Positions 57,756 to 64,000 of a stretch of 64,000 nucleotides of DNA are shown piece by piece. The stretch comes from Solirhodobacter olei (GTDB lineage Bacteria; Pseudomonadota; Alphaproteobacteria; Rhodobacterales; Rhodobacteraceae): contig NZ_RRYH01000003.1 in the NCBI RefSeq assembly GCF_004010155.1, positions 248,001-312,000 of the forward strand, given 5' to 3'. The position numbers and the translations under genes are program-made. A model generated the notes under the pieces. The model made no database searches, had not been told where the DNA came from, and saw nothing but the letters and a program-made list of their open reading frames with translations. Within the stretch, counting starts at the first letter, position 1. The number at the start of each line of letters is the position of its first letter.

Positions 57756-58496
57756 ATGCCCAAACGCGAGATCAGGATCACCACGGAAGACGGCGCGGCC
57801 CCGGCCGGGCTGTTCCTGCCGGAGGGCGGGATCGGCGCGGCCAGGGCGGGCGTCATCCTCTACATGGACGCCTTCGGGCCGCGCGCCGCGCTGGACACGA
57901 TGGCGGAGCGGATGGCTGCGGCGGGGCGGGCGGTGCTGGTGCCGGACCTCTTCTACCGCGCCGGGACCTACGGGCCCTTTGACGCGGCCACCGCCTTTGG
58001 CGACGAGGCCAAGCGGGCCGAGCTGATGGCGCTGATCGGCGGCACCAGCCAGGCGATGACGGCGAAGGACAGCGGCGCCTTCCTCGACGCGCTGGCCGAG
58101 GCCGGGGCGACCGGGCCCGTCGGCACCGTCGGCTATTGCATGGGCGGCGCGCGGGCGCTGACGGCGGCGGCGGAATATCCCGGCCGCGTCCGGGCGGCGG
58201 CGAGCTTCCACGGCGGCAACCTCGCCTCGGAGGCGGAGGACAGCCCGCATCGCCGGGCGGGCGAGATCAAGGCCCGGGTCTATGTTGGCATGGCCGGCGA
58301 GGACCGCAGCTTTCCGCCCGCGCAATCCGCGCTGCTGGCGCAGGCGCTGCGCGAAGCGGGCGTCGATTACGCGCTGGAGAACTACCCCGGCTGCGCCCAT
58401 GGCTGGTGCGTCTCCGACCATTCCGTTTTCAACGAGGCGGGGGCGGAGCGGCACTGGCGCCGGCTCGGGGTGTTCTTCGACGAGACCCTCGGCTGA
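57756..58496 (+). CDS. Dienelactone hydrolase family protein
   Basis: 246 residues, alpha/beta hydrolase with a Cys nucleophile: GYCMGG (Cys128), Asp183 in AGEDRSFPP and His215 in GCAHGW complete the triad. N-terminal VILYMDAFGPRAALDTMAERMAAAGRAVLVPDLFYRAG is typical. Dienelactone hydrolases open lactones in chloroaromatic breakdown, but many members have other roles, and no aromatic-pathway gene is beside it. It follows the GT2 gene by 68 bp. Confidence 0.88.
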   Translation: MPKREIRITTEDGAAPAGLFLPEGGIGAARAGVILYMDAFGPRAALDTMAERMAAAGRAVLVPDLFYRAGTYGPFDAATAFGDEAKRAELMALIGGTSQAMTAKDSGAFLDALAEAGATGPVGTVGYCMGGARALTAAAEYPGRVRAAASFHGGNLASEAEDSPHRRAGEIKARVYVGMAGEDRSFPPAQSALLAQALREAGVDYALENYPGCAHGWCVSDHSVFNEAGAERHWRRLGVFFDETLG

Positions 58497-58530
58497 GGCC
58501 GTCGCCCCGCGGGGAATCTTTCGCGGAATA

Positions 58531-58551
58531 TTGGTCAGTCCTGTTGACCAG
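58531..58551. promoter_or_regulatory. TTGGTCA...TTGACCAG inverted repeat
   Basis: TGGTCA and TGACCA arms around 7 bp, the symmetry used by many GntR/FadR-type regulators. GTTGACCAG occurs again at 58820-58828, about 90 bp before the binding-protein gene. No regulator gene of that type is in the window. Confidence 0.3.
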
Positions 58552-58733
58552 GTAGGCGTGCGCGGCCCCCGGCTGCGCGCGTTTTCTTGTTACCGCTACC
58601 ATCCCGGGCGGGCCTCCGGAGGAGGGGCGGATGCCCGGTCCGGGCGGGTGCCCGACGTTTCTGCATGTGCTCAAACGATAGGCCTCATTGTCAATCAACT
58701 TTCCGTGATCTACGTTAAATTGCGCTGACGGAA

Positions 58734-58769
58734 TGGCCGCCATGCAAAAAACTTCTGGCATGGCGGCCA
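58734..58769. promoter_or_regulatory. 12-bp perfect inverted repeat in the leader of the ABC transporter operon
   Basis: TGGCCGCCATGC (58734-58745) and its exact complement (58758-58769) enclose a 12-nt loop AAAAAACTTCTG. It can form a strong RNA hairpin or serve as a dimer operator. The 415-bp gap 58497-58911 holds this, the TGGTCA repeat and a 60-codon open frame (58733-58915, starts MAAMQKTSGMAAK, stop overlaps the binding-protein ATG) that I do not count as a gene but that might be a leader ORF. Confidence 0.5.
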
Positions 58770-58911
58770 AAAGACGGTATGCGTCGGATTGGGGAGAAGA
58801 GGTCGAATTGGCCAAGCGAGTTGACCAGTTCGGCCGGTCTTCGTCAGATACCCGACATCCGGCGCCCTGTATCGCGCCGGGAATGATCAACCGGTCCATG
58901 GGAGGTGGATT

Positions 58912-60180
58912 ATGACGACAGATGGAAATTCCTGGAACCCGACACGTCGGCGGCTCCTGCAGGCGGGGGCCGTGCTGGGCACGGCGCAGCTTGCCTCGCC
59001 CTTCGTTCAGCTGGCGCGTGCCGCGGATGTCGTGCGGATCGGCATGGATAACCCGCTGACGGGCACCTATGCGGCGCTCGGCAAGAACGAGCAGACCGGC
59101 GCCCAGATGGCGGTGGACCAGATCAATGCCAAGGGCGGCATTCTCGGCCGCAAGGTGGAACTGCTGATCGAGGACTCGACCTCGGGCGACGCCGGCGTGG
59201 CCGTGCAGAAGGCGCGCAAGCTGATCGACCGCGACCAGGTCAACTTCATCATCGGCAACGTGAACTCCGCCCTGGCCCAGGCGATCGCCAACGTGGCCAA
59301 CGAGAAGCGCGTGTTCCATGTCGTGCCGGGCGGCCATACCGACTCGGTCACCGGCAAGAACTGCCACTGGAGCACCTTCCGGGTCTGCAACACCACGCAG
59401 ACGGAAGCCAACGCGGTGGCCTCGGCGCTGGTCAAGAAGGCCGGCAAGAAGTGGTACTACCTGACGCCGGACTACGCCTTCGGCCACACGCTGCAGGCGG
59501 GCCTCGAGGCGGCGGGCAAGAAGCTTGGCGTGACCAAGGTCGGCGGCGCGCTGACCCCGCTCGGCACCACCGACTTCTCGTCCTACCTGATCAAGGCGCA
59601 GGCGGCCAATCCGGACGTCATCATCTTCCTGCAGGCGGGTGACGACGCGGTGAACGCGCTGAAGCAGGCGGTGCAGTTCGGGCTGAACAAGCGCTTCCAC
59701 CTGGCCGGCGCCCAGCAGGAGCTGGAAGTGCTGGAAGGCCTGCCGCCGGAAGCCCGGGTCGGCACCTGGGTCTTCGAATGGTACTGGAACCAGCCGAACG
59801 TGCCGCATGTCGCCGACTTCGTGGCCGAGACGCGCAAGCGGACCGGCGGCCATGTGCCGACCGCGCGCCACTACTTCGGCCATACCGCGATCTGGACCTG
59901 CGCGCTGGCGGCCCAGAAGGCCAATTCGCTCGACGCCGTGAAGATGGCGCGCGCGATGCAGGGCTTCGAACTGCCGCCGGAGATCGCGCTGATGCCGGAC
60001 GGGGCGTTCTACCGCGCCGGGCAGAACCAGATGATCGGCGACCTCTATGTCGGCCATGCCCAGTCGAAGGGCGCGTCCGATCCCGAGGATCTGTTCGTGG
60101 TCGACCAGGTCGTGGACGGCAAGAAGGTTTCGCCGACGCTGGCGGAGACCATGTGCCACCAGGACTGGCCGAAGGCCTGA
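58912..60180 (+). CDS. ABC transporter substrate-binding protein, branched-chain amino acid (LivK) type
   Basis: 422 residues. The N-terminus has a Tat-like signal, TRRRLLQAGAVLGTAQLASPFVQLARAA, so it may be exported folded. The mature part is a type I periplasmic binding fold: IGMDNPLTGTYAALGKNEQTGAQMAVDQINAKGGILGRKVELLIEDSTSGDAGVAVQKARKLI, YLTPDYAFGHTLQAGLEAAGKKLG, TDFSSYLIKAQAANPDVIIFLQAG. Many such proteins bind amides, aromatic acids or amino acids; the ligand is not readable here. The ATG follows GGGAGGTGG. First gene of a five-gene transport operon. Confidence 0.9.
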   Translation: MTTDGNSWNPTRRRLLQAGAVLGTAQLASPFVQLARAADVVRIGMDNPLTGTYAALGKNEQTGAQMAVDQINAKGGILGRKVELLIEDSTSGDAGVAVQKARKLIDRDQVNFIIGNVNSALAQAIANVANEKRVFHVVPGGHTDSVTGKNCHWSTFRVCNTTQTEANAVASALVKKAGKKWYYLTPDYAFGHTLQAGLEAAGKKLGVTKVGGALTPLGTTDFSSYLIKAQAANPDVIIFLQAGDDAVNALKQAVQFGLNKRFHLAGAQQELEVLEGLPPEARVGTWVFEWYWNQPNVPHVADFVAETRKRTGGHVPTARHYFGHTAIWTCALAAQKANSLDAVKMARAMQGFELPPEIALMPDGAFYRAGQNQMIGDLYVGHAQSKGASDPEDLFVVDQVVDGKKVSPTLAETMCHQDWPKA

Positions 60181-60186
60181 TCCACC

Positions 60187-60210
60187 GAGGGGGGCCCTGC
60201 GGGGCCCCTC
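60187..60210 (+). terminator. Hairpin between binding protein and first permease genes
   Basis: GAGGGG...CCCCTC with an inner CCC-TGCG-GGG stem stands 7 bp after the binding-protein stop and is followed by ATTTCC. Such processing or partial-termination hairpins let the binding protein be made in excess over the permeases. Confidence 0.55.
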
Positions 60211-60283
60211 ATTTCCAGAAAACGGCTGTCCTCGGCCCGCGTTTGCATCGCGGGCCGGTTCGCAACATCAGAGCGCTGGACGT

Positions 60284-61150
60284 ATGACGCAACTCATCCT
60301 CTTCAACGTGGCGAACGGCCTGATCATCGGCGCATTCTATGCGCTCATGGCGATCGGGCTTTCGCTGATCATGAGCCTGTCGGACGTGATCAACTTCGCG
60401 CACGGCGGGTTTCTGACCGTAGGTGCCTATCTTGCCTATACGCTGGCGCCCTACGTCGGCTTCTGGGGCGGGCTGGTCCTCGCCCCGATCTTCACGGCGA
60501 TCATCGGCCTGATCGTGGAGAAATTCCTGATAAGCCGGGTCTATGGGCGCGATCCACTCTACTCGCTGCTGCTGACCTTCGGGCTGGCCTTCATGTTCGA
60601 GGACGGCTCGCGCTTCATCTGGGGCGCGCAGAGCGTGCCTTACCAGGTGCCGGGCTGGCTGATGCAGCCGCTGTCGCTGAACTACTTCTTCCTGACCGGG
60701 TACCGCATGTTCATGGTGGCGCTGGTCGCGATCGCGGTCGGCGGTCTGTTCTGGATCATGAGCAAGACCCGGCTGGGCCTGCGGATCCGGGCCGGGACGC
60801 TGGACCTCGAGACGGTGTCCGTCCTCGGCGTGAACGTGCGGATCCTGCGCAACCTGAACTTCGGCATCGGCATCTACCTCGCCGGTCTGGCCGGGGTGCT
60901 GGCCGCGGGGCAGCTGGGCCTGCAGCCGACGATCGGCGGCTCGGTCCTGATGCCGAGCTTCGTCGCGATCATCATCGGCGGCCTCGGCAGCCTGACCGGG
61001 ACTTTGCTGGGCGGGCTTCTGATCGGCGTCGCCTCGGGGATGACCGCGGTGTTTTGGCCGCCGGCTTCGGAGGCGGTGATCTACGTGATGATGGCGCTTG
61101 TCCTTCTGGTGCGGCCGCAGGGCCTGCTGGGTGAAGAGGGGCGGTTCTGA
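60284..61150 (+). CDS. livH: Branched-chain amino acid-type ABC permease, LivH family
   Basis: 288 residues with about eight membrane helices: NGLIIGAFYALMAIGLSLIMSLSDVINFAHGGFLTVGAYLAYTL (the LivH INFAHG motif), SRVYGRDPLYSLLLTFGLAFMFED, and the cytoplasmic coupling segment GLRIRAGTLDLETVSVLGVNV. Ends with IIGGLGSLTGTLLGGLLIGVASG. It forms the membrane channel with LivM. ATG 60284; a longer in-frame start would run through the terminator hairpin. Confidence 0.94.
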   Translation: MTQLILFNVANGLIIGAFYALMAIGLSLIMSLSDVINFAHGGFLTVGAYLAYTLAPYVGFWGGLVLAPIFTAIIGLIVEKFLISRVYGRDPLYSLLLTFGLAFMFEDGSRFIWGAQSVPYQVPGWLMQPLSLNYFFLTGYRMFMVALVAIAVGGLFWIMSKTRLGLRIRAGTLDLETVSVLGVNVRILRNLNFGIGIYLAGLAGVLAAGQLGLQPTIGGSVLMPSFVAIIIGGLGSLTGTLLGGLLIGVASGMTAVFWPPASEAVIYVMMALVLLVRPQGLLGEEGRF

Positions 61151-61152
61151 CC

Positions 61153-62109
61153 ATGAAATTCGATCTCAGGCAGAATGCGCTCAACATTGTCATCTGGGTG
61201 CTGCTCATCACCATGCCGGCGTGGATGAACGCGATCGGCGGCTATACGCAACTCGGGACCCAGGTCGTCATCATGGGCTTGGCCGCGATGGCGCTGAACT
61301 TCCTTCTGGGCCATACCGGCGTGCTTTCCTTCGGCCATGCGGCCTATTTCGGCCTTGGCGCCTACGGGGTGGGGATGACGATCCGTTACCTCGACGCCTC
61401 GACGCCGCTGGGGCTTCTGGTCGGCGTGCTGGCCGGCGCGGTCGCCGCGGCGCTGATCGGGCCGCTGATCGTGCGCCGTCGCGGGGTCTATTTCGCGATG
61501 GTCACGATCGCCTTCGGGCAGGTCTTCTACTTCATCGCCGTGCGCTGGAACACGGTGACCGGCGGCGACGACGGGCTGACCAACTGGCACAGGCAGAACA
61601 TCGACCTCGGCCTGTTCAAGATCAACATCATGGATTCGGCGATCCACTTCTACTACTTCGCCCTGGTGATCTTCGCGCTGGCGGTGGGGCTGATGGCGTC
61701 TATCCTGCACAGCCCGTTCGGACGGACGCTGATCGCGATCCGCGAGAACGAGCGGCGGACGCGCTTCATCGGGATCAACGTCAACTTCCACATCTGGATG
61801 TCCTGGCTGGTCTCCTGCACCTTCATGGCGCTGGCCGGTGCGCTCTTCGCGCTGCAGAACAACTTCGTCGACCCGCACTCGCTCTACTGGACCCAGTCGG
61901 GGATCTTCGTGATCATGTGTGTGCTGGGCGGGATGCGCAGCTTCTGGGGGCCGCTTGTGGGCGCCGCGATCTACGTGGTGCTGCAGGACTACCTTTCGAG
62001 CCTGGTCTCCGACTACTGGCAATTCTTCATCGGCCTCGTCTTCGTCGCCGTCGTGCTGTTCTTCCCGCGCGGCGTGATGGGCATGCTGCGCCGGAGGGCT
62101 GTGGAATGA
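61153..62109 (+). CDS. livM: Branched-chain amino acid-type ABC permease, LivM family
   Basis: 318 residues: QVVIMGLAAMALNFLLGHTGVLSFGHAAYFGLGAYGVGMTI (LivM LSFGHA motif), IVRRRGVYFAMVTIAFGQVFYFIAVRWNTVTGGDDGLTNW, SPFGRTLIAIRENERRTRFIGINV (coupling helix), CVLGGMRSFWGPLVGAAIYVVLQDYLS. It starts 2 bp after livH and overlaps the ATPase gene by 4 bp. Confidence 0.94.
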   Translation: MKFDLRQNALNIVIWVLLITMPAWMNAIGGYTQLGTQVVIMGLAAMALNFLLGHTGVLSFGHAAYFGLGAYGVGMTIRYLDASTPLGLLVGVLAGAVAAALIGPLIVRRRGVYFAMVTIAFGQVFYFIAVRWNTVTGGDDGLTNWHRQNIDLGLFKINIMDSAIHFYYFALVIFALAVGLMASILHSPFGRTLIAIRENERRTRFIGINVNFHIWMSWLVSCTFMALAGALFALQNNFVDPHSLYWTQSGIFVIMCVLGGMRSFWGPLVGAAIYVVLQDYLSSLVSDYWQFFIGLVFVAVVLFFPRGVMGMLRRRAVE

Positions 62110-62855
62110 GCTTCCTGAAAGTCGAGAACGTCTCCAGGCACTTCGGCAACCTGGTTGCCGTGGACGGGGTGTCGATGACGGTGGAGCCGGGCGAATGCCG
62201 GGCGGTGATCGGGCCGAACGGCGCGGGAAAGACCACCTTCTTCAACCTGATCACCGGGATGCTCGGCCTGACCACGGGCCGGGTGCTGCTGGAGGACAAG
62301 GACCTGGCGGGGATCGACCCGACGCACCGGGTGAAGCTTGGCATGGCGCGGACCTTCCAGATCACCGAGATCTTCCCGGAGCTGACGGTGAGCGAGAACA
62401 TCCGCATCCCCGTCGAGACCGCGGCGGGCCTGTCGATGAAAGCCCGGATGTCGGCCTCGCAGAGGTCCGGCGTGCGGCAGCGCATCGACCAGCTTCTGGA
62501 GGAGGGCGGGCTCTCCCGGATCGCGCATCGCTATGCGGGGGAGCTGTCCCACGGCGACCAGCGGGCCACCGAGATCATGATGGCGCTGGCGCTGAACCCG
62601 CGGCTTCTGCTGCTCGATGAGCCGACGGCGGGGATGGGCGATGACGAGACCCATGCCGTCGCCCGGCTGATCAAGCGGATCCACCGCGAGAGCCGCATGA
62701 CCATCGTGCTGATCGAGCATGACATGCGCGTGGTCTTCAACCTGGCCGACAAGATCACCGTGCTGGCCGAAGGCCGCCCGCTGGCCGAAGGCACGCCGGC
62801 GGAAATCACGGCCAACGCAAAGGTCCAGGCGGCCTATCTTGGGGGGGCGGCATGA
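62106..62855 (+). CDS. livG: ABC transporter ATPase, LivG family
   Basis: 249 residues: Walker A GPNGAGKTT, Q-loop in ARTFQITEIFPELTVSENIRIPVE, signature LSHGDQR (LSGGQ variant), Walker B LLLLDEPTAGMGDDE, and H-loop VLIEHDM. Together with the next gene it powers uptake. The serine-to-histidine change in LSHGD is common in the LivG family. The ATG overlaps the livM stop. Confidence 0.95.
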   Translation: MSFLKVENVSRHFGNLVAVDGVSMTVEPGECRAVIGPNGAGKTTFFNLITGMLGLTTGRVLLEDKDLAGIDPTHRVKLGMARTFQITEIFPELTVSENIRIPVETAAGLSMKARMSASQRSGVRQRIDQLLEEGGLSRIAHRYAGELSHGDQRATEIMMALALNPRLLLLDEPTAGMGDDETHAVARLIKRIHRESRMTIVLIEHDMRVVFNLADKITVLAEGRPLAEGTPAEITANAKVQAAYLGGAA

Positions 62856-63574
62856 CCGGCTACGCACTTACGGCCGATGGGCTGCACACCTATTACGGCA
62901 AGAGCCACATCCTGCATGGCGTGAGCCTGAAGGTGGCCGAGGGCAAGATCACCACCATCCTCGGCCGCAACGGGGCGGGGAAGTCGACGACGCTGAGAAG
63001 CCTCGTCGGCCTCACCCCGGCGCGGGAGGGGAATGTCCAGATCTTCGGGAAGGACACGACCCGGTTGCCGCCCTACGCGATCGCCGGGCTCGGCGTGGGC
63101 TTCGTGCCCGAGGGGCGGAAGATCTTCCCCAGCCTGACGGTGGAGGAGAACCTGAAGGTGCCCGCCGACCGTCCCGGCCCGTGGACCATCGACACGGTCT
63201 ACGAGCTGTTCCCCCGGCTGAAGGAACGGCGCAACAACAAGGGCCGGCAGATGTCGGGCGGCGAGCAGGAGATGCTCTCCATCGCGCGGGCGCTTCTGCT
63301 GAACCCGAAGCTCTTGATCCTCGACGAACCCTCGCAGGGGCTGGCGCCGCTGATCGTGCGCGAGGTCTTCAACATCGTCGTGCGGATGCGCGAGGCGGGG
63401 ATGTCGGTGCTGCTGGTGGAGCAGAACGTGCGGATGACGCTGGAGGTCGCCGACTACGCCTATGTCCTCAACGACGGCGAGATCGCCTTCGAGGGCACGG
63501 CAGCGGAGCTGTCGGCCGACGAGGCGCGGCTGCAGGAGCTTGCCGGCGTCAGCGCCGAGACCTGGGAAATCTGA
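62852..63574 (+). CDS. livF: ABC transporter ATPase, LivF family
   Basis: 240 residues: Walker A GRNGAGKST, LGVGFVPEGRKIFPSLTVEENLKVPA (family-typical), signature MSGGEQEML, Walker B LLILDEPSQGLAPLI, H-loop LLVEQNV. ATG overlaps the livG stop by 4 bp. Last gene of the operon, 33 bp before an intrinsic terminator. Confidence 0.95.
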   Translation: MTGYALTADGLHTYYGKSHILHGVSLKVAEGKITTILGRNGAGKSTTLRSLVGLTPAREGNVQIFGKDTTRLPPYAIAGLGVGFVPEGRKIFPSLTVEENLKVPADRPGPWTIDTVYELFPRLKERRNNKGRQMSGGEQEMLSIARALLLNPKLLILDEPSQGLAPLIVREVFNIVVRMREAGMSVLLVEQNVRMTLEVADYAYVLNDGEIAFEGTAAELSADEARLQELAGVSAETWEI

Positions 63575-63606
63575 TCCCTAGGCGGGGGTGACGACCCGCC
63601 GGACCT

Positions 63607-63639
63607 GTGCCGGGCCTTCGGGCCCGGCACTTTTTGTTT
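63607..63639 (+). terminator. Rho-independent terminator of the ABC operon
   Basis: A 10-bp perfect stem starting GTGCCGGGCC, with a TTCG tetraloop, is followed directly by TTTTTGTTT. A textbook intrinsic terminator 33 bp after the livF stop. Confidence 0.95.
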
Positions 63640-63660
63640 CAGGGCGGGCGGTGTGGTGCG

Positions 63661-63684
63661 GTGCGCAATCAATGCGCACCCTAC
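63661..63684. repeat. 24-bp palindromic repeat, copy 3 of family A
   Basis: Differs from the copies at 43819 and 48242 by one base in the loop (ATCA for ATGA); arms and the CCTAC tail are identical. It sits between the terminator and prfB and is followed by GGTGAGGAGGGGCAGGG, a tail shared with copy 1. Confidence 0.85.
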
Positions 63685-63837
63685 GCCGGGGGGGGCGGTG
63701 AGGAGGGGCAGGGCCCGATGGCGCGCGCGCCCGCTGTTTCCGGCCCGGGGGGAGGGGCCTCGCGGCCCCCGCCACGCTTGCCCCCCGGCGGGCGAGACGT
63801 TATCTGACCGGCTGGAACCAGGACCGGGGAGAGGGCG

Positions 63838-64000
63838 ATGCGCGCCGAGATGCAGAATGTCGTCGAAGCCATCGAGAAATCGCTGGCGCTTCTGGCGCAG
63901 CGGATGGACTGGGAGACGGCGCCGCACCGGCTGGAGGAGTTCGACGCGCTGATCGAGGATGGCGACCTCTGGTCCGATCCCACCCGCGCGCAGAAGCTGA
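63838..64000 (+). CDS. prfB: Peptide chain release factor 2, 5' part
   Basis: The first 54 codons are present (MRAEMQNVVEAIEKSLALLAQRMDWETAPHRLEEFDALIEDGDLWSDPTRAQKL), matching the RF2 N-terminus with the LExxxedpdLWxDpxxAQxL motif. RF2 releases proteins at UGA and UAA stops. The ATG follows GGGGAGAGGG. The frame is continuous through codon 54, so the CUU-UGA programmed frameshift found near codon 25 in many prfB genes is absent. The gene runs off the right edge. Confidence 0.9.
   Translation, partial: MRAEMQNVVEAIEKSLALLAQRMDWETAPHRLEEFDALIEDGDLWSDPTRAQKL

Noticed and set aside
58733-58915. 60-codon open frame before the ABC binding protein as a gene
   Set aside because: No ribosome site and no family pattern; kept only as a possible leader ORF within the regulatory finding.
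1-64000. CRISPR arrays, prophage, insertion sequences, rRNA
   Set aside because: No regularly spaced repeats, transposase, integrase or rRNA-like sequence were found; the short repeats present are dispersed singly.

Overview
The window comes from a GC-rich alphaproteobacterium, most likely Rhodobacterales. The evidence is a FlaF/FlbT pair behind a short flagellin, an FtcR/CtrA-type regulator, a perfect CtrA-type box (TTAA-N7-TTAA) in front of the flagellin gene, the alphaproteobacterial DUF1217 and DUF6468 flagellar proteins, and abundant metabolic dehydrogenases and ABC uptake genes. The genus cannot be fixed from sequence alone. I saw no rRNA, tRNA, CRISPR array, transposase or integrase.

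Region 1 (1-27541) is one half of a flagellar gene island. It starts inside an RpoH-like sigma factor gene. It then holds fliK, flgD, a rod/L-ring block (flgF-flgG-flgA-flgH and a FliL-like gene), a secreted TPR protein, hook and junction genes (flgE, flgK, flgL), an FtcR-like regulator with a degenerate receiver domain, and flgI-flgJ-flgN-like. Next come fliC-flaF-flbT, a DUF1217 gene, an MS-ring/C-ring/export block (fliF-fliH-fliN-fliP-fliG plus a FliK-like gene) and fliL-fliM-DUF6468-motE-like. flhA, flhB, fliI, fliQ, fliR, fliE, flgB, flgC, motA and motB are absent and presumably lie to the left. Short AT-rich divergent regions at 7280-7423, 14148-14316 and 24863-25007 carry repeated YAAGRAYAG-like elements that may be regulator sites.

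Region 2 (27559-43620) is mostly housekeeping and carbon metabolism: pyrD and a DUF952 gene, a UshA-like periplasmic phosphoesterase with an altered metal site, a ClC-type transporter, a four-carbon sugar-acid (tetronate) gene group without its kinase and aldolase, and a cytochrome P450. It also holds an OFA-family transporter, a HisD-family dehydrogenase resembling HpsN, a b-type cytochrome with a small PepSY protein, and a CoA-transferase.

Region 3 (43904-54795) is the most interesting part. hyuA-hyuB (ATP-dependent hydantoinase/oxoprolinase family) and a MarR regulator face a tightly overlapped five-gene operon. That operon encodes an FAD subunit, a fused 2Fe-2S/molybdopterin hydroxylase, a 6-hydroxynicotinate-reductase-like Fe-S protein, a UPF0280 protein with ApbE-like motifs, and a PF06684 (amino acid synthesis) protein. 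The two arms share the 10-mer GTTTGTATGC just before their start codons. I read this as a candidate hydroxylate, reduce, then open route for an N-heterocycle. UPF0280 is a plausible flavinyltransferase for the reductase.

Region 4 (54847-64000) holds a GT39/GT2-GtrA glycosylation pair, a dienelactone-hydrolase family gene, a complete branched-chain-amino-acid-type ABC transporter (binding protein, two permeases, two ATPases) closed by a strong terminator, and the start of prfB. Two families of short dispersed repeats occur between genes: a palindromic 24-bp element in three copies and a 43-bp element in two.
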